From Gracilaria domingensis (taxonomy: Eukaryota > Rhodophyta > Florideophyceae > Gracilariales > Gracilariaceae): a stretch of DNA of 64,000 nucleotides. The notes beneath the pieces are model-generated. The model was given only the letters and a program-made list of their open reading frames with translations, searched no databases and was not told where the DNA came from. The DNA is taken from NCBI GenBank assembly GCA_022539475.1, contig VCMS01000019.1:62001-126000 (forward strand). The letters run 5' to 3'. Both the position numbers and the translations under genes were made by a program. Shown piece after piece: positions 51,817-62,470 of this stretch. How positions within the stretch are numbered: position 1 is the stretch's first letter; each line of letters opens with the position of its first letter.

Positions 51817-53976
51817 TTACTTTCTATACATAGCTCCAATTTCCTTCGAATACACGTCCGCCACAATGCTCTTCTTTAACTTGAGTGTTTGAGTCATCAT
51901 ACCGTTCTCAACCGAGAATGGAGTCAGCAACAAGCGAGTATGTCGAACTCGGTCGATCGAAGAGTAGGATATCCGCTCTCGATTACGCCGCTCAATTTCG
52001 TTGTTCAAGACAGACATCAGTTCTTTAGATTCCATTAGTTTGGCTTCAAGCTTTTCCAATTCTGCTCGATTCCCCGCTTCATCATCCAATAGTTTCTTAA
52101 CCTTCGCGTCGGTTCCTTTTTCAACAAGTCCCTGTGACTCCAATTCTATCAGGTTGGGTACAACAAGAGCTCCAAGAGATCTCTCGTCTTGCCCAACCAA
52201 CATGATTTGATCAACCAAAGGAGAGGCCACCATGACATCTTCGATTGGTGCTGGTTCTACGTTTTCACCGTTTGACAACACAATGAGCTCCTTTGCTCTC
52301 CCGCTTATCACTATATCACCACCCAAAGCTCTATATGCAAGATCCCCAGTATCAAAGTATCCCTCAGCGTCAAATGCTTTCGCCGTAGCGCCCTGATTCT
52401 TCCAGTACCGATCGAATACGTAAGGGCCTTTAACACACAAGCGCCCTTGTTTACCGAATGGCACCGGGACACCTGTTTCAGTGTCAACGATCTTCACGTA
52501 CGCCCTCGGTAGCTCCGTACCTGTTGATCCACGCACATTGTTCTCGCCGAATCGGTTAGCAATAACGGGAGAAGTCTCAGTAAGGCCATATCCGATACAA
52601 ATATCAATACCGGCGCACTCGAAGAAGTCCTCGAGATATCCCGCAAGACTACCACCACCAGAAAGACAAATACGCAATCTGTTACCGAAACCTGCCCGAA
52701 TCTTTTTCCATATCAGTAGGTTGGCTAAGCCATACAGCGGCGTAAGCAGAGTCATTCGCAGTGCGCACAGGGCTCTTGAAAAGCCATCTTTGAGTGGAGC
52801 GGAGTGAATATGTTGCTTGTTGAGGCGACGACGACATTCAATAAATGCCATACTCACGCCGAGGAAAAAGGCGAACAACGACCTTCTCAGGGCTGAAGCG
52901 CGGCCCATCTTATGCATAACTGCACCGTGGAGACTCTCAAACACTCTCGGGACAGAGATGAGCATATGTGGCTTGTGTTTTTGAAGATCATCCCTGAAAT
53001 GTCGTTTGTTTGAATACACGAGCCTCATTCCCTTACTCAAACTCCAGTAAGCAGCAGTTCGCTCAAACACATGCCAGCACGGTAGAATGGAGAGGAAGAC
53101 TTCGCCGGGTGATGGATCAAAGCATCCCAGAGACACATCCTCAAGCTGTGCGAGCAAATTGGAATGGGTGAGGACGACACCCTTTGGGCTACCCGTTGTA
53201 CCAGACGTGTAGAGCAAGGTGGCAATGTCAGACCGCTTCGCCAGTGGTTTAACCAAATCGCTTGTGTAATTTGCGCCCATGCTCATGAGATCTTCGAATG
53301 AGTATAAAGGAACGTCTGGCACGAACTGCTTGGCCGGCTGTGTGTGACCAAACAATAGCACAATAAATTGCAGGGCTGAGAAGTCGACTCCTTCTTCGCG
53401 CATGACTCGCAGGACCGAAACGTTCTCCACGAAGAGCACTTTGCTCTCCGAGTGCTCCAGGATGAAATGCAACTCATGTGGCGGGGCTGAAACGCCTCGA
53501 ACAGCTGCGGCGGCTCCAGCCGACATGATGGCCTGGTCGACAATGCACCAGCGCGCCGAATTCTCCGAGAAGAGCGCGACATTGGAGTGGGGTCGCAACC
53601 CCAAGATACGCAACGCGGCGGTGCACTTGTTCACCTGCTCCGCCAGCTGGGCAAACGTGAGCTCGACATTCGGCGAATGGTGCAAATCGACCAGGGCGGT
53701 GAGATCGGCGGTGGGCGGCTCAGCCAGTGCATGGAACAGCTCGGGAATGCTCTGCAGCGAGCGCACTTTTAGAGCCTGCTGGCCAGACGAGCCGGGCGGG
53801 CGCGGGTACGGGGTGACATGGGGCGGATAGAGCTGCGGGCGGACGCGCGTCTCCGGGGGCTGCGGGGGAGACACGGCCAGACGCACTTGACGGCGGCGAC
53901 ACACGCGGGCCGCGGGGCGCGGGCGCGACGAAGGCGGCGCGCCCAGCGACGACGACTGGAACGCAACACAGCTCAT
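51817..53976 (-). CDS. Long-chain acyl-CoA / acyl-ACP synthetase, probably plastid (AAE15/16-like)
   Basis: A 719-residue AMP-forming acyl-activating enzyme. The AMP-binding motif ATLLYTSGTTGSPKGVVLTH is near residue 252. Then come LPCWHVFERTAAYWSLSKGM, LRICLSGGGSLAGYLEDFFE, IGYGLTETSPVIANR, GYFDTGDLAYR and the linker GRAKELIVLSNGENVEP. The HVFERT and GYGLTETSP versions, with an insertion before SGGGSL, are typical of long-chain synthetases. The 70-residue N-terminus is rich in Ser, Pro and Arg and looks like a plastid transit peptide, so the closest parallel is plastid AAE15/AAE16 or cyanobacterial Aas, which re-attach free fatty acids to ACP. A peroxisomal or ER acyl-CoA synthetase is the alternative. 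The ATG at 53976 is the first; the frame upstream begins at TTG. Divergent from TRPC4AP. Confidence 0.87.
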   Translation of the reverse strand: MSCVAFQSSSLGAPPSSRPRPAARVCRRRQVRLAVSPPQPPETRVRPQLYPPHVTPYPRPPGSSGQQALKVRSLQSIPELFHALAEPPTADLTALVDLHHSPNVELTFAQLAEQVNKCTAALRILGLRPHSNVALFSENSARWCIVDQAIMSAGAAAAVRGVSAPPHELHFILEHSESKVLFVENVSVLRVMREEGVDFSALQFIVLLFGHTQPAKQFVPDVPLYSFEDLMSMGANYTSDLVKPLAKRSDIATLLYTSGTTGSPKGVVLTHSNLLAQLEDVSLGCFDPSPGEVFLSILPCWHVFERTAAYWSLSKGMRLVYSNKRHFRDDLQKHKPHMLISVPRVFESLHGAVMHKMGRASALRRSLFAFFLGVSMAFIECRRRLNKQHIHSAPLKDGFSRALCALRMTLLTPLYGLANLLIWKKIRAGFGNRLRICLSGGGSLAGYLEDFFECAGIDICIGYGLTETSPVIANRFGENNVRGSTGTELPRAYVKIVDTETGVPVPFGKQGRLCVKGPYVFDRYWKNQGATAKAFDAEGYFDTGDLAYRALGGDIVISGRAKELIVLSNGENVEPAPIEDVMVASPLVDQIMLVGQDERSLGALVVPNLIELESQGLVEKGTDAKVKKLLDDEAGNRAELEKLEAKLMESKELMSVLNNEIERRNRERISYSSIDRVRHTRLLLTPFSVENGMMTQTLKLKKSIVADVYSKEIGAMYRK

Positions 53977-54449
53977 GGTGCATGCACTCCGCGCGGGCGC
54001 GGACGCGGGCGCGACGTGCGGTCGTCCGCCACTGGCGCCGCCCAACTTGAGCTGCGCCGAGATTGTGGCGCGCTATGCGCGCGCGAGCGTGTTCCCGCTG
54101 GCAACGTCACGGGACGTGGCCGGCTGGCCGCGTAGAGCGCGGCGGTTGGGCGTTCGCTGTTCAAAGCAAAATGCAGCGGCCAATGAGGCGGCGCGAGTGA
54201 GACAGGTGCGGAACGGCGCTCACCTGATGTGTGCGCCGCCACTGTGCGCCGCTGCGCGTTGTCCAGCTCCAGCCCTCCGCAAGCGCAGCGTAACCGCCGC
54301 CCCGGTACCGCCGAATCATCGCGCATCACCTCTTCCTCGCCCTTCATCGCTCGCGTCTCCTCGCCTCTCCCCTCCTCCTCCTCCCCCCCCTCCCCGAACG
54401 CCCCCCGCCGCGCGCGCGCCGCCGCCGTCCCCCTCTCGCCGCCCTCGCC
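53977..54449. promoter_or_regulatory. Divergent promoter between the acyl synthetase and TRPC4AP genes
   Basis: About 470 bases. The left part is CpG-rich. The right part (54320-54420) is an almost pure C/T leader (CCTCCTCCTCCTCC...) just before the TRPC4AP ATG. A CCAAT motif (GCGGCCAATGAGG) lies at about 54181. Confidence 0.5.
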
Positions 54450-57311
54450 ATGGTTCGCCGTCGCGCCGCGTTCCGCGGAGAGTCCATGTATCCGATGCCG
54501 CCGCGGCTTGCGGTCAAGGGCTTTCCGTCGCCGCTTCTCGAGTTGCGCAAGTTCAGAGACGAGATTCACCGTCTCTTGGAGCTGTGCTTTCCGCCTCTGC
54601 AGCAGCCTGATATCGCGCGCTTGCATGAGCTGGCTGACGCCATTAGCACTGCCTCCAATCCGCTCACCGAGTCCACGCCGCTGCCGAGCGTTATTGACGC
54701 CGTGTGTGAGGCGCAGCTACCGGCGGCGCTGTCTTATTGTCTTTTCGTAGCCGTTAATGCCAACTGCGTCCACGTGCAAGCCTTTATTACGCGAGTGCTT
54801 CGCGCCTTCTCTCTCTTCATCAACTCCTCTGAAGTGCTATGTCGCCGATTCGCTTCGCACAACTTGTTCCCTCTTCTCTTTCGCTGTATGTTCAACAAGG
54901 AGAGCACCGAGTTATCGCTCACTCTCATCGAAGAACTGCTGCACGAGAACCCCGTCGTAGACCTTTCCACCATCCCAAACCTCGAACAAACCCTTCTTGA
55001 CTTATCTCCTTTCCAACTTGGCCATGCATGTAGAGTACTCGCCGCGCTTGTCGACGACCGTGGGGAACCCACCCTTTGCGGTGGCGATTACTGCATCGGA
55101 AATTGTCTTGCGTACTACGACTGGCGACCAGTCGAGGATTCCGCCGTCCATCTCCGTCTCCGCCGTTCGTATGTACGCGGCAGCCGAGTAGTGCGCGATC
55201 GAAATCACGCCGCACTACTCTCAATACCGGGCTTACTCAAACGCCTGGTCAAGCTTATTTTTGTTCCACCTGCCACTAGAAGCGACCTGCTTGTAGTGGA
55301 CCACGCCGCGAGAGCCGGCATGTTCCAATCCACCCTAGACCCCATTGAGCTGGCCAATGAAGGGCAAGAGCTACCGCATGCGCCGCCGGACGTCAGAGAG
55401 CGCTTTGCTCTCGTGTTTCGACGCGGTTTCGATCCTGAGGATGCAGACTTCACTGGTGCTGAATGTTGGCATGCGTTGGATAGACGAATTGCAATGTCGA
55501 CTCCATCCCCCGATCAGCACGTTACTCCTCTGCCACATGCAAATAATCTTCCTCCCAGCACTCCCCCTTCTTCCACATCGGAGCAGCCGCAAGCTGCAAT
55601 CCATTCTGAGGCCGGACAGTTTGCCTCGGATTTGGGCAACCTCCATGAAGCTACTCCGACATACGTTGTACAGCAACTCCTTTATGCGCACATTCCCCCA
55701 CTTTCTGATGCTGTAGATGATTTGCATCCAACTGAGCGTGTTGTGTCAGTGAGCTCTATGATCATGTCTTCCCATCAAATTGATGTTCTCTTTGTTCTAT
55801 ACTCGCTGTTGATAGGCAAACGCAAGGCTGACGTGCAAAAGCAGCTTATCGATGCCGACATCTTTCATGCGCTCAATCGTTTCTGTGATGCTCTCAACTG
55901 GTCCGATAGCCCCCTCGAAACCCGTACAGAAGACTCACTGAAAATGCATTTCATCAGACTGGTACACTCTGTATGTGAATCATCTGATGAGAACGTTATG
56001 GTAGCCCGAAGAAGAATGATGTTCAGCGAACATGAGCAACAAATACTTCGTGCTATGGATGAGGGTTATGAATTTCAATCTCTTCCTTCTGCCTCCCCTG
56101 CGTCCGTCACAAGTTCCGAACTGCCACCGATAGAAAAGCTGTCGTTGTCGTCCCCAGCGCCACCTCTACCATTACTGTCGGATTCAAAGGGAGAAGCTCC
56201 AGTACCCAAAGCGTCCTACTTGTTTCCTCGCAGATCGAGTTCTGCGAATGACGCCTCCCTCCCTGATGGAGCAGGGCCGAAGAAGGAGGAACCATTCAGC
56301 TTGTCGTCGAGCCCCAAGCTGGGTAGCGCTTCAAGTGCTCCGAATACTCCTCTTTCGAGAAAGCGCAACCGGGAGCTTCAGGAACGCGTCGAACAAAGGG
56401 GTTTGTTGACCAAACTTACGCAAATTTATATGCTGACAAAACGTGACGATGATGTTTCCAGGACACGACGGTATCTGCTATCGGCGTGCATTGAAACTTT
56501 CCAGCGAAGTGCTACATTGTGCGAGAAGACATTTATCGCGCGTCAAGGACTGCTCAAGCATCTCGTTGAACAGCTTGCCATGTTCACCGGCCCGAAGTCG
56601 CAAATCATCGTGTTCAGACAGACGAGTTTTGATCTCTTGAGTCAGCTAATCAAATGGAATCGGCCGCTGTTCCGGGAGCTTAACGAAATGCTTCGAGCGG
56701 ATCGTGTTCTGTTGGAGCGGCTGCTGACAGCGGTATCTGATCGGTTGGTGGACTCGAACGTGTTTGTGCGATCGATTGCTCTTTCTCTGGAACGATTTCG
56801 AGCGGAAGACGAGTTGGCTCTGGAGCAGCCAGATGAGAGCGAGGCATATGACTTTGATAACTGTGTGCTATGGGAGTTTATTGAAACGTATCGAGTGCGT
56901 CTGATTCATGACATGATATCGAGCGTTCGAGTGGAGGACATAACGTTTGAGAACATTTGCTGCGTGAATACGGCGCTGATCTTATTCGTTATCTCATGTC
57001 GTGACGAAGAGGCGTTGGATAACATGTTGTCAAATCTGGCGAACATGATGGTAGAGTTTGCGAGATCGACGAAGACGTACGATTTCTCTGTGAATTGTAT
57101 ACTGCCTGGTGATGTAATGGAAAACTTTTGCAAACTGGTAACATTCTGGTTAAATTACTACAGATATCAAGGGGCCGATGTGTCATCTCTTGAGGTGAAT
57201 ACGAATATCTCGTTTGAGCTGTTTGTCGAGACGGCGACTCGACTCAAGGATCGGTTGCCGACGTACGACAGATTGGTGAGAAGGAGGGTGAGAGAGGGTG
57301 GACGATTGTAA
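54450..57311 (+). CDS. TRPC4AP: TRPC4AP/TRUSS-like protein (DUF3689), probable CUL4-DDB1 substrate receptor
   Basis: A 953-residue helical-repeat protein. The C-terminal third matches human TRPC4AP closely in order and content: RQTSFDLLSQLIKWNRPLFR (human NFFDLLGELMKFN), RLVDSNVFVRSIALSLERF (human SLVDSNMLVRCVTLSLDRF), then ENICCVNTALILFVISCRDE (human ENVSCLNTSLVILMLARRKE). The N-terminal part has ARLHELADAISTASN and SLTLIEELLHENP. A Ser/Pro-rich insert of about 120 residues (near residues 540-640) is extra. In animals TRPC4AP recruits substrates, including C-degron and MYC-family proteins, to the CUL4-DDB1 ubiquitin ligase. A role in an alga is inference, but the ligase core is universal. 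The ATG at 54450 sits in GCCATGG context. Confidence 0.82.
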   Translation: MVRRRAAFRGESMYPMPPRLAVKGFPSPLLELRKFRDEIHRLLELCFPPLQQPDIARLHELADAISTASNPLTESTPLPSVIDAVCEAQLPAALSYCLFVAVNANCVHVQAFITRVLRAFSLFINSSEVLCRRFASHNLFPLLFRCMFNKESTELSLTLIEELLHENPVVDLSTIPNLEQTLLDLSPFQLGHACRVLAALVDDRGEPTLCGGDYCIGNCLAYYDWRPVEDSAVHLRLRRSYVRGSRVVRDRNHAALLSIPGLLKRLVKLIFVPPATRSDLLVVDHAARAGMFQSTLDPIELANEGQELPHAPPDVRERFALVFRRGFDPEDADFTGAECWHALDRRIAMSTPSPDQHVTPLPHANNLPPSTPPSSTSEQPQAAIHSEAGQFASDLGNLHEATPTYVVQQLLYAHIPPLSDAVDDLHPTERVVSVSSMIMSSHQIDVLFVLYSLLIGKRKADVQKQLIDADIFHALNRFCDALNWSDSPLETRTEDSLKMHFIRLVHSVCESSDENVMVARRRMMFSEHEQQILRAMDEGYEFQSLPSASPASVTSSELPPIEKLSLSSPAPPLPLLSDSKGEAPVPKASYLFPRRSSSANDASLPDGAGPKKEEPFSLSSSPKLGSASSAPNTPLSRKRNRELQERVEQRGLLTKLTQIYMLTKRDDDVSRTRRYLLSACIETFQRSATLCEKTFIARQGLLKHLVEQLAMFTGPKSQIIVFRQTSFDLLSQLIKWNRPLFRELNEMLRADRVLLERLLTAVSDRLVDSNVFVRSIALSLERFRAEDELALEQPDESEAYDFDNCVLWEFIETYRVRLIHDMISSVRVEDITFENICCVNTALILFVISCRDEEALDNMLSNLANMMVEFARSTKTYDFSVNCILPGDVMENFCKLVTFWLNYYRYQGADVSSLEVNTNISFELFVETATRLKDRLPTYDRLVRRRVREGGRL

Positions 57312-58565
57312 CGGGTGTTGCGACGCGTTGCGTGTAGGATGCTCCGTAGTTATTGCGAGTAGAGTGTGAGCAGACTTGTGTTGGGATGGAAGAGGGGGGG
57401 ACACTTCTTTAGTTGTAGATGGATAATTTAATGTGTTGCGCTGATTTGTTGAACATAGAAGCAACCATTGTTGTAAACAAAAGAGGAGAGACCAGGAGGT
57501 GGTGCATTGGAACGGTTGGGGTGAGCGGGAAGAGTGGGCGTTTTGCACTTTGCACGGTTGCAGCGCGGGCAGAATTTGAAAATGGGCGCCGACGGGAAAG
57601 TTTGTGCGGCCATGTTGTGGATGATGGTCACTTGACAATGTCAAGTTGACATGTGATTTGATCCACACAAGCAGCTCGCCACACGTAACCTCTCATGGTG
57701 TCGGTGTCGCAACCGCGTGACGCGTCTTTTGTAGTGATAACGACTTGTTTGCCAACCCTATCCGGCTGTCGCCCTTTACCGCTCTACCGTGGAAGGTGTG
57801 TCTAACCTTTACCCGCGTTTGAGTTTCCTTTTGAGCCGTTTCAAGCGCCAAAGGTAGGTAAGTTATCCGTAGTTGTATGTTTGCGGCTGCCTCACGGTAT
57901 ACAGCACCGCGCACCGTGTTGTACCGTCGTACCGTGCCGCCATTGAGAGCGGCGGGCGACGTCAAACAGCGTGCAGAGGGCCAAGAAGGTTAATGAGCAG
58001 TTTTAAACGCTCAAAAAAGGGATGCTGCGCCAACCTTCACAAGAATACAGCAGCGTGCGACGAGAATTGGGTGCTGCAGACAGTGTGGAATCTAGTGCAG
58101 AATCTAAACTCTACCAAAGGTACCTTTGGTAGATCTTGTGTGGACGGCTCTCGCGTTCCATCTATCTGCGCAGGGGGGTGGACCTGTTTTAAAGTTTACG
58201 TGGCGCGTGGCGACAAAGAAGCTGACACGCCGCCTGCGGCACAAGTCCACCAGCGAGAACCCAAAAAGCGGGTACGACGGCGCGGCGTACAATCGCGCGA
58301 CTGTTCGCGCGCGTTTTCAAAAATGATGTGAGATCATTGTCACGGCGGTGCCGCGTCACAACCGATACTCCGATAAATGGCCATTTCAAATCGGCCGGAT
58401 CGGCCATATCGGCCATATCGGGCGAGATGCTGCTGGCTCATGAATTCAGTTTATCGTTGTACATTTACTATTCATCATCGTGGCGCTATTCGCTCCAGCA
58501 TACAATCGCAGCTCATGTCCAAGCCAGTCAAGCACGGGGCCCTCCTCCGTCTTCGCGCCGACATT
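57312..58565. other. Intergenic region between two convergent genes, with a 24-bp palindrome
   Basis: About 1.25 kb, no gene recognised. It has a perfect palindrome at 58110-58133 and a short GGCCATATC/GGCCGGATC direct repeat near 58394-58420. Confidence 0.45.
58110..58133. repeat. Perfect 24-bp palindrome centred on GGTACC
   Basis: The half-site TCTACCAAAGGT is followed directly by its reverse complement. It is intergenic, with no spacer. One of the TACC/GGTA-bounded palindromes. Confidence 0.85.
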
Positions 58566-59745
58566 CTAACGAGAGGACGCCGACGTCGCCGACCTATTGT
58601 CAGTCGACTCCATGCGCTCAATCTTCTTGTACAAGAACTCCACCGTCGCGCGAAGCACGTTGATTTCCTGCTGTAGTTTAGCCTTCTCAGAGGAGCTCTT
58701 GCTCTTCGAATCGCCCAGCACCGTTTGTGTGACCATGCTCTTCCACCCCTTCTTCGAGCCTGAGCCGCACGACGACGAGCTCACGTCCGCAGCTCCCGTC
58801 TCTGGCACTGGTCGTTGCGTCTGTAGTTCCGATAACAGTGCCGAGATGTGCAGGCCCACGCCAGCACAGTCGGCGCACCACTTGCCGCTGGCCGGCACTT
58901 GAGTAGCTCCTTCTGTCGAAGCTGTTTCTGCTGACGCAGCATTGATTTCGTCCACTTGTTCGATTGCGAGCGGTTTCGGGGCACAGCTTTGGTCCAGAGC
59001 CACTTGACGCGGCGACATGGCTGTGGCGCTTGGTTTGGCGCCGAGAGAGGGGCTCACGCGCTGGCTGATGGCGTGGTCGCGTTCAATGACACTGCGACTA
59101 TTCCTCCGCTTCGGCATGGAGCCGTCCCACGAGTGATTGGACGCGCTCGAATGCTCAGCCAGTCGTGGGTCGGTCGGCTGTGTGGCGCCCGCCGCTACCG
59201 CCGCCCTCTTGCGGTTGAAGTACGCCTCGATGTGCGCATCCAGACGGGCATCTGTGATGAAGTTTTCCTTGTCCTCCATCCTGCCGGGCACGTTCCTCTG
59301 GCGCGAGCTGGATCTGGTCATGCGAGCGCGCGAGTTGTTCCTCGGCCCCATGGCGGACATTCGCGACTTGTTCTCATCGATCTTGACTCCTTCAGCATCG
59401 ACGGTAATCTTAATGACATCGACAGGCGGTTCATTCTGGTTTGCAGGTTTCAGAGCGCCGGACATGTCAGCATCGACCGTGACTGGGCGCTCGGGGGGCG
59501 GGGTGGCGGCGCCGGTCGTCGCTGCCGCCGCCGCCTTCTTGCGCTCGGCATACATCTTGGCGGCCTTTCTGGCAAAGTAGCCCTGCTGCGCAGCCTGCGC
59601 GGCCGCGGACTGCGGCTTGCCGTGGTACGAACGGCCGCGCGGCACCGAGGGCGTGCGCGGCAGGCGGGCGTGCGAAAAGGTGCCCGGGCGCGGCAGGTTG
59701 CGCGTGGAGCGCGAGCGAGCGGCAGCGGCGGCGGTCGCGGCGGCA

Positions 59746-59785
<40 letters not shown>

Positions 59786-59840
59786 CGGCGGGCGCGGGCG
59801 GCGCGGGGGCGAGGTCGGTCTTGGGCTGTACAGCGGCCAT
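58566..59840 (-). CDS. Hypothetical protein with poly-Ala tract, KEN box and C-terminal coiled coil
   Basis: A 424-residue protein I do not recognise. It starts MAAVQPKTDLAPAPPAP, followed by a tract of about 25 Ala from a GCG trinucleotide run. Then comes a basic disordered region (RPGTFSHARLPRTPSVPRGR). A KEN box stands at residues 191-193 (RMEDKENFITDARL). There is a CADC pair near residue 320. The C-terminus is a coiled coil (SSSEKAKLQQEINVLRATVE, then FLYKKIERMES). Disorder, KEN box and terminal coiled coil suggest a cell-cycle-regulated, APC/C-degraded protein, perhaps of spindle or centrosome, but this is inference. The ATG at 59840 is in GCCATGGC context; the frame continues upstream only to GTG. 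Confidence 0.65.
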
Positions 59841-62299
59841 GGCGTCGGGGTGTGGACGACGGAGCGGGCGGCGACGGGAGCGAGGCGGTGCGGCGCAGTC
59901 GACGGCGGCGGCCGCTGGCGATAGCGCTTTTGTACCCGCGCTGCGCCATGTAACTGAACGCGCACGCGCCGAATGGCGTCGCGTGATCACCTCCGCGCGT
60001 CACGCCGCGTGTTATTCGCGTGCCGTCACGCCAATTCACGGCGCGCGGCGCGCTCCCGTTTTAAATTTGAACGGACGCGCGCGCTTTGAAAACGGATCAG
60101 CGCGCCGCGCGCGTCTTGGTGCCGGCGCTGCCGGCGCAGCGTCGTCTGGCCGCCGCGCCGCGTTCTTTTTTTATCGCGCTGCGCCGCTCCGCGCCGCGTG
60201 CCGCCTCTTGCCGCGTTCGGCGCGTGGCGCCTCCGCTCTCCTGCGCACTGCGCACAAATCCGCCGTCTGCAACGGTCGCTACCAGCGCGCCGCCGTCGAC
60301 CAGTCTAGTCTCGCACGTGCTGCGCCGCCAATCTCCAATCCTCCCCCGATTCATCCCTCCCACGCATGCGCCCGTGCCCCGCATTTCCGCGTCTTCTCCG
60401 CGGCCAAACTGTTCTGAAACAACACACTGTTCCGAATCCATTGTTTAGATTGTCTCCCCCGCGACAAAAAAGCAAAATAAGCCTCCATTACCCTCAAACC
60501 GCGTCCCCTACGCGCGCGCCCCCACAAGGGCGTGCTGACCATGCTCCCGTCTTGTTACGGTTGTAAATCCACAAATATGTGCCGAAAACGATCGCTGAGC
60601 TTCTGCTGGCTGTCAGCATCGAGTTAGCTCCTCCTTTCCACTGGTGGTTCCAGTCTACAATTGATATGGGTCTAGCCAAACTCTGTTTCTCTTAGCTTAG
60701 CAGTGTGAAGCACTATTGCTCTCAAGTTGAAACATTTCAAGCAATTATAACGGTCATCATTTCATTACGTGATTAGCACAAAGCACTCTGCCCAACATGT
60801 TCGGCAGACAGAGTTCCGTCCATGTCGTGCTCGTCCAATTTTTGCTGCAACTAAAGCTACACGTTCAACCTGAGCTCCGATTTGCAACAAACAGCGCCGT
60901 GTCACATTCGCCGTCAACTTGACACCATCCAGTGCTCGCCTTCTCGCAAACGTCGTGCCACCTCGCGCGTAGTGGACAGTGCACGTCGAACTTTTGACCG
61001 AAACGCTGTCTAAGCTATGGTCGCTAGCACGCTGCGATTTCCGCGTGTTCCTGCAACCGCACCAAATTTACCCATCAATATCCCTCGCTAGGTCTGCAAT
61101 TCGATCCGTTTCGTGACACCACATTTCGTGTCTTTCTCTATTTTCCGTGCAGCCTGTGATTCACACAGGCTGTGAACAATCATGAACCATATGTGCTGCG
61201 GGAATCGCGTCTTTGAAGTTCAAAGTTTGAACAAGTTTAAGATCAATATTCTGTAAGTGAACTACGTGGTACGTACTACGTACTACGTAGCACGTAGCCT
61301 CCGTCGAGGATAACCTAGGCTTCGAATTATGCGCCCGAACGATAATGACATCACCCAGGTCATTAACCCACGCACGTTGCAATCCCTCCGAACAACTTCC
61401 AAAGCTCAATGGATTCAGCAGTTTGGCCCGTGGTATATCGCATAAGAGTAGCGGCGATTACTTCAATGTAGGTGTCGGGTTATTTTCCGGGAATGGTGTT
61501 ATGTTTTTCATGTTGACAAACGCTCATTTTGGAAGTCGTTCCGTGAGAACTTCTCTGTACCAGCTTAAATAGCCTCCTCACTGAGAAGGCTATTTAAGCT
61601 CGTACAGCTTGCGCAGCGTGGAAAGTTACGCGATTTCCGTAGTTGTTCCCGCAGGTACTGAAGGTATCAACTTCTTCACCCCTGTTTAGTCCATGTGCTT
61701 GGGAAATGCCTTCGAGATTCCCGACGATTGGAAGTCAAATTTGTGGTGGAGTCTCGCAAACAGGGAAGCATTGTCAAAACGCTCAAGCACAGTTTCTTCA
61801 TCTTCACTCATTGTGTCAACACGTATGGGTAACAGGATGACGTTTTGATTGACCTGTGCGTTTTGCCAAGATTGGAAGACATCATCTTGTCAGACTTGGA
61901 GGAAACAACGGTACCATTCCAGATTTGCTTCCCGTCCGCTTTTCCCAACCAATTGCCCATTGCCCACTGCCCACTGCCCACTACGTGCGTGCGCGGGGTC
62001 GTGTGACGTTGTTTTTGAGAGCGGCAGCTGTCTTGCACACGCGCTGCGTATCGAGCTGGCGGTCGAACCTGCTGAGTTCGAATGTTTTCAACCGTGCCCT
62101 GTTTGGCCCTGTACGTTCGTACCAAGACTGCTCCTGCTGAAACCATTTGTGTCTCTCTAAATAGTTGGCGCAAACAGCGCCCTGCAATGGTGGTGGAAAA
62201 CGTACTTCTTTATCGTTTGGATACGCAGAAGAATGAGCGAGTCCATGCACTCCACTGTCCAGATCCCTGGTGCCGTCGTTGCGTTTCTTGTTCCTCTCC
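59841..62299. other. Intergenic region with CpG-rich promoter half and hairpins
   Basis: The first 0.6 kb is the CpG-rich promoter side of the KEN-box gene. The remainder (60.5-62.3 kb) has no recognised gene. It holds a CTACGTG...CACGTAG hairpin (61262-61297) made of repeated TACGTAC units and a strong hairpin at 61562-61600. Confidence 0.45.
61562..61600. repeat. Hairpin with perfect 13-bp arms, 13-base loop
   Basis: AGCTTAAATAGCC at 61562-61574 and its exact reverse complement at 61588-61600. Beyond the arms, GTACC on the left and CGTAC on the right extend the match to about 18 bp with one mismatch. Confidence 0.85.
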
Positions 62300-62470
62300 G
62301 ATCGTTCCCTTGCCTTGCCGCTCACCATGTTGTTCTCAGATGTCCGCTGTTAAACAGTTCCAGACCGGATCTATTTAAGGGTCAGCCGCGCCAAACTGAA
62401 TCGTCCGTACAACATCTGATCAAGCATAATCCACAGAACTTCATGGCCTTCCTAAAGAAAAAGCATTCTC
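62300..62470 (+). mobile_element. LINE-type retrotransposon relic (C-terminal zinc-knuckle end only)
   Basis: One frame reads HHVVLRCPLLNSSRPDLF and then LIKHNPQNFMAFLKKKHSL. This matches the C-terminal ends of the relics at 20052-20730 (EHVVLRCPLTNASRRETL, LIRQYPHRMLAFLKRENFL) and 31223-32059. Only the last 55 or so codons are recognisable. Confidence 0.65.
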
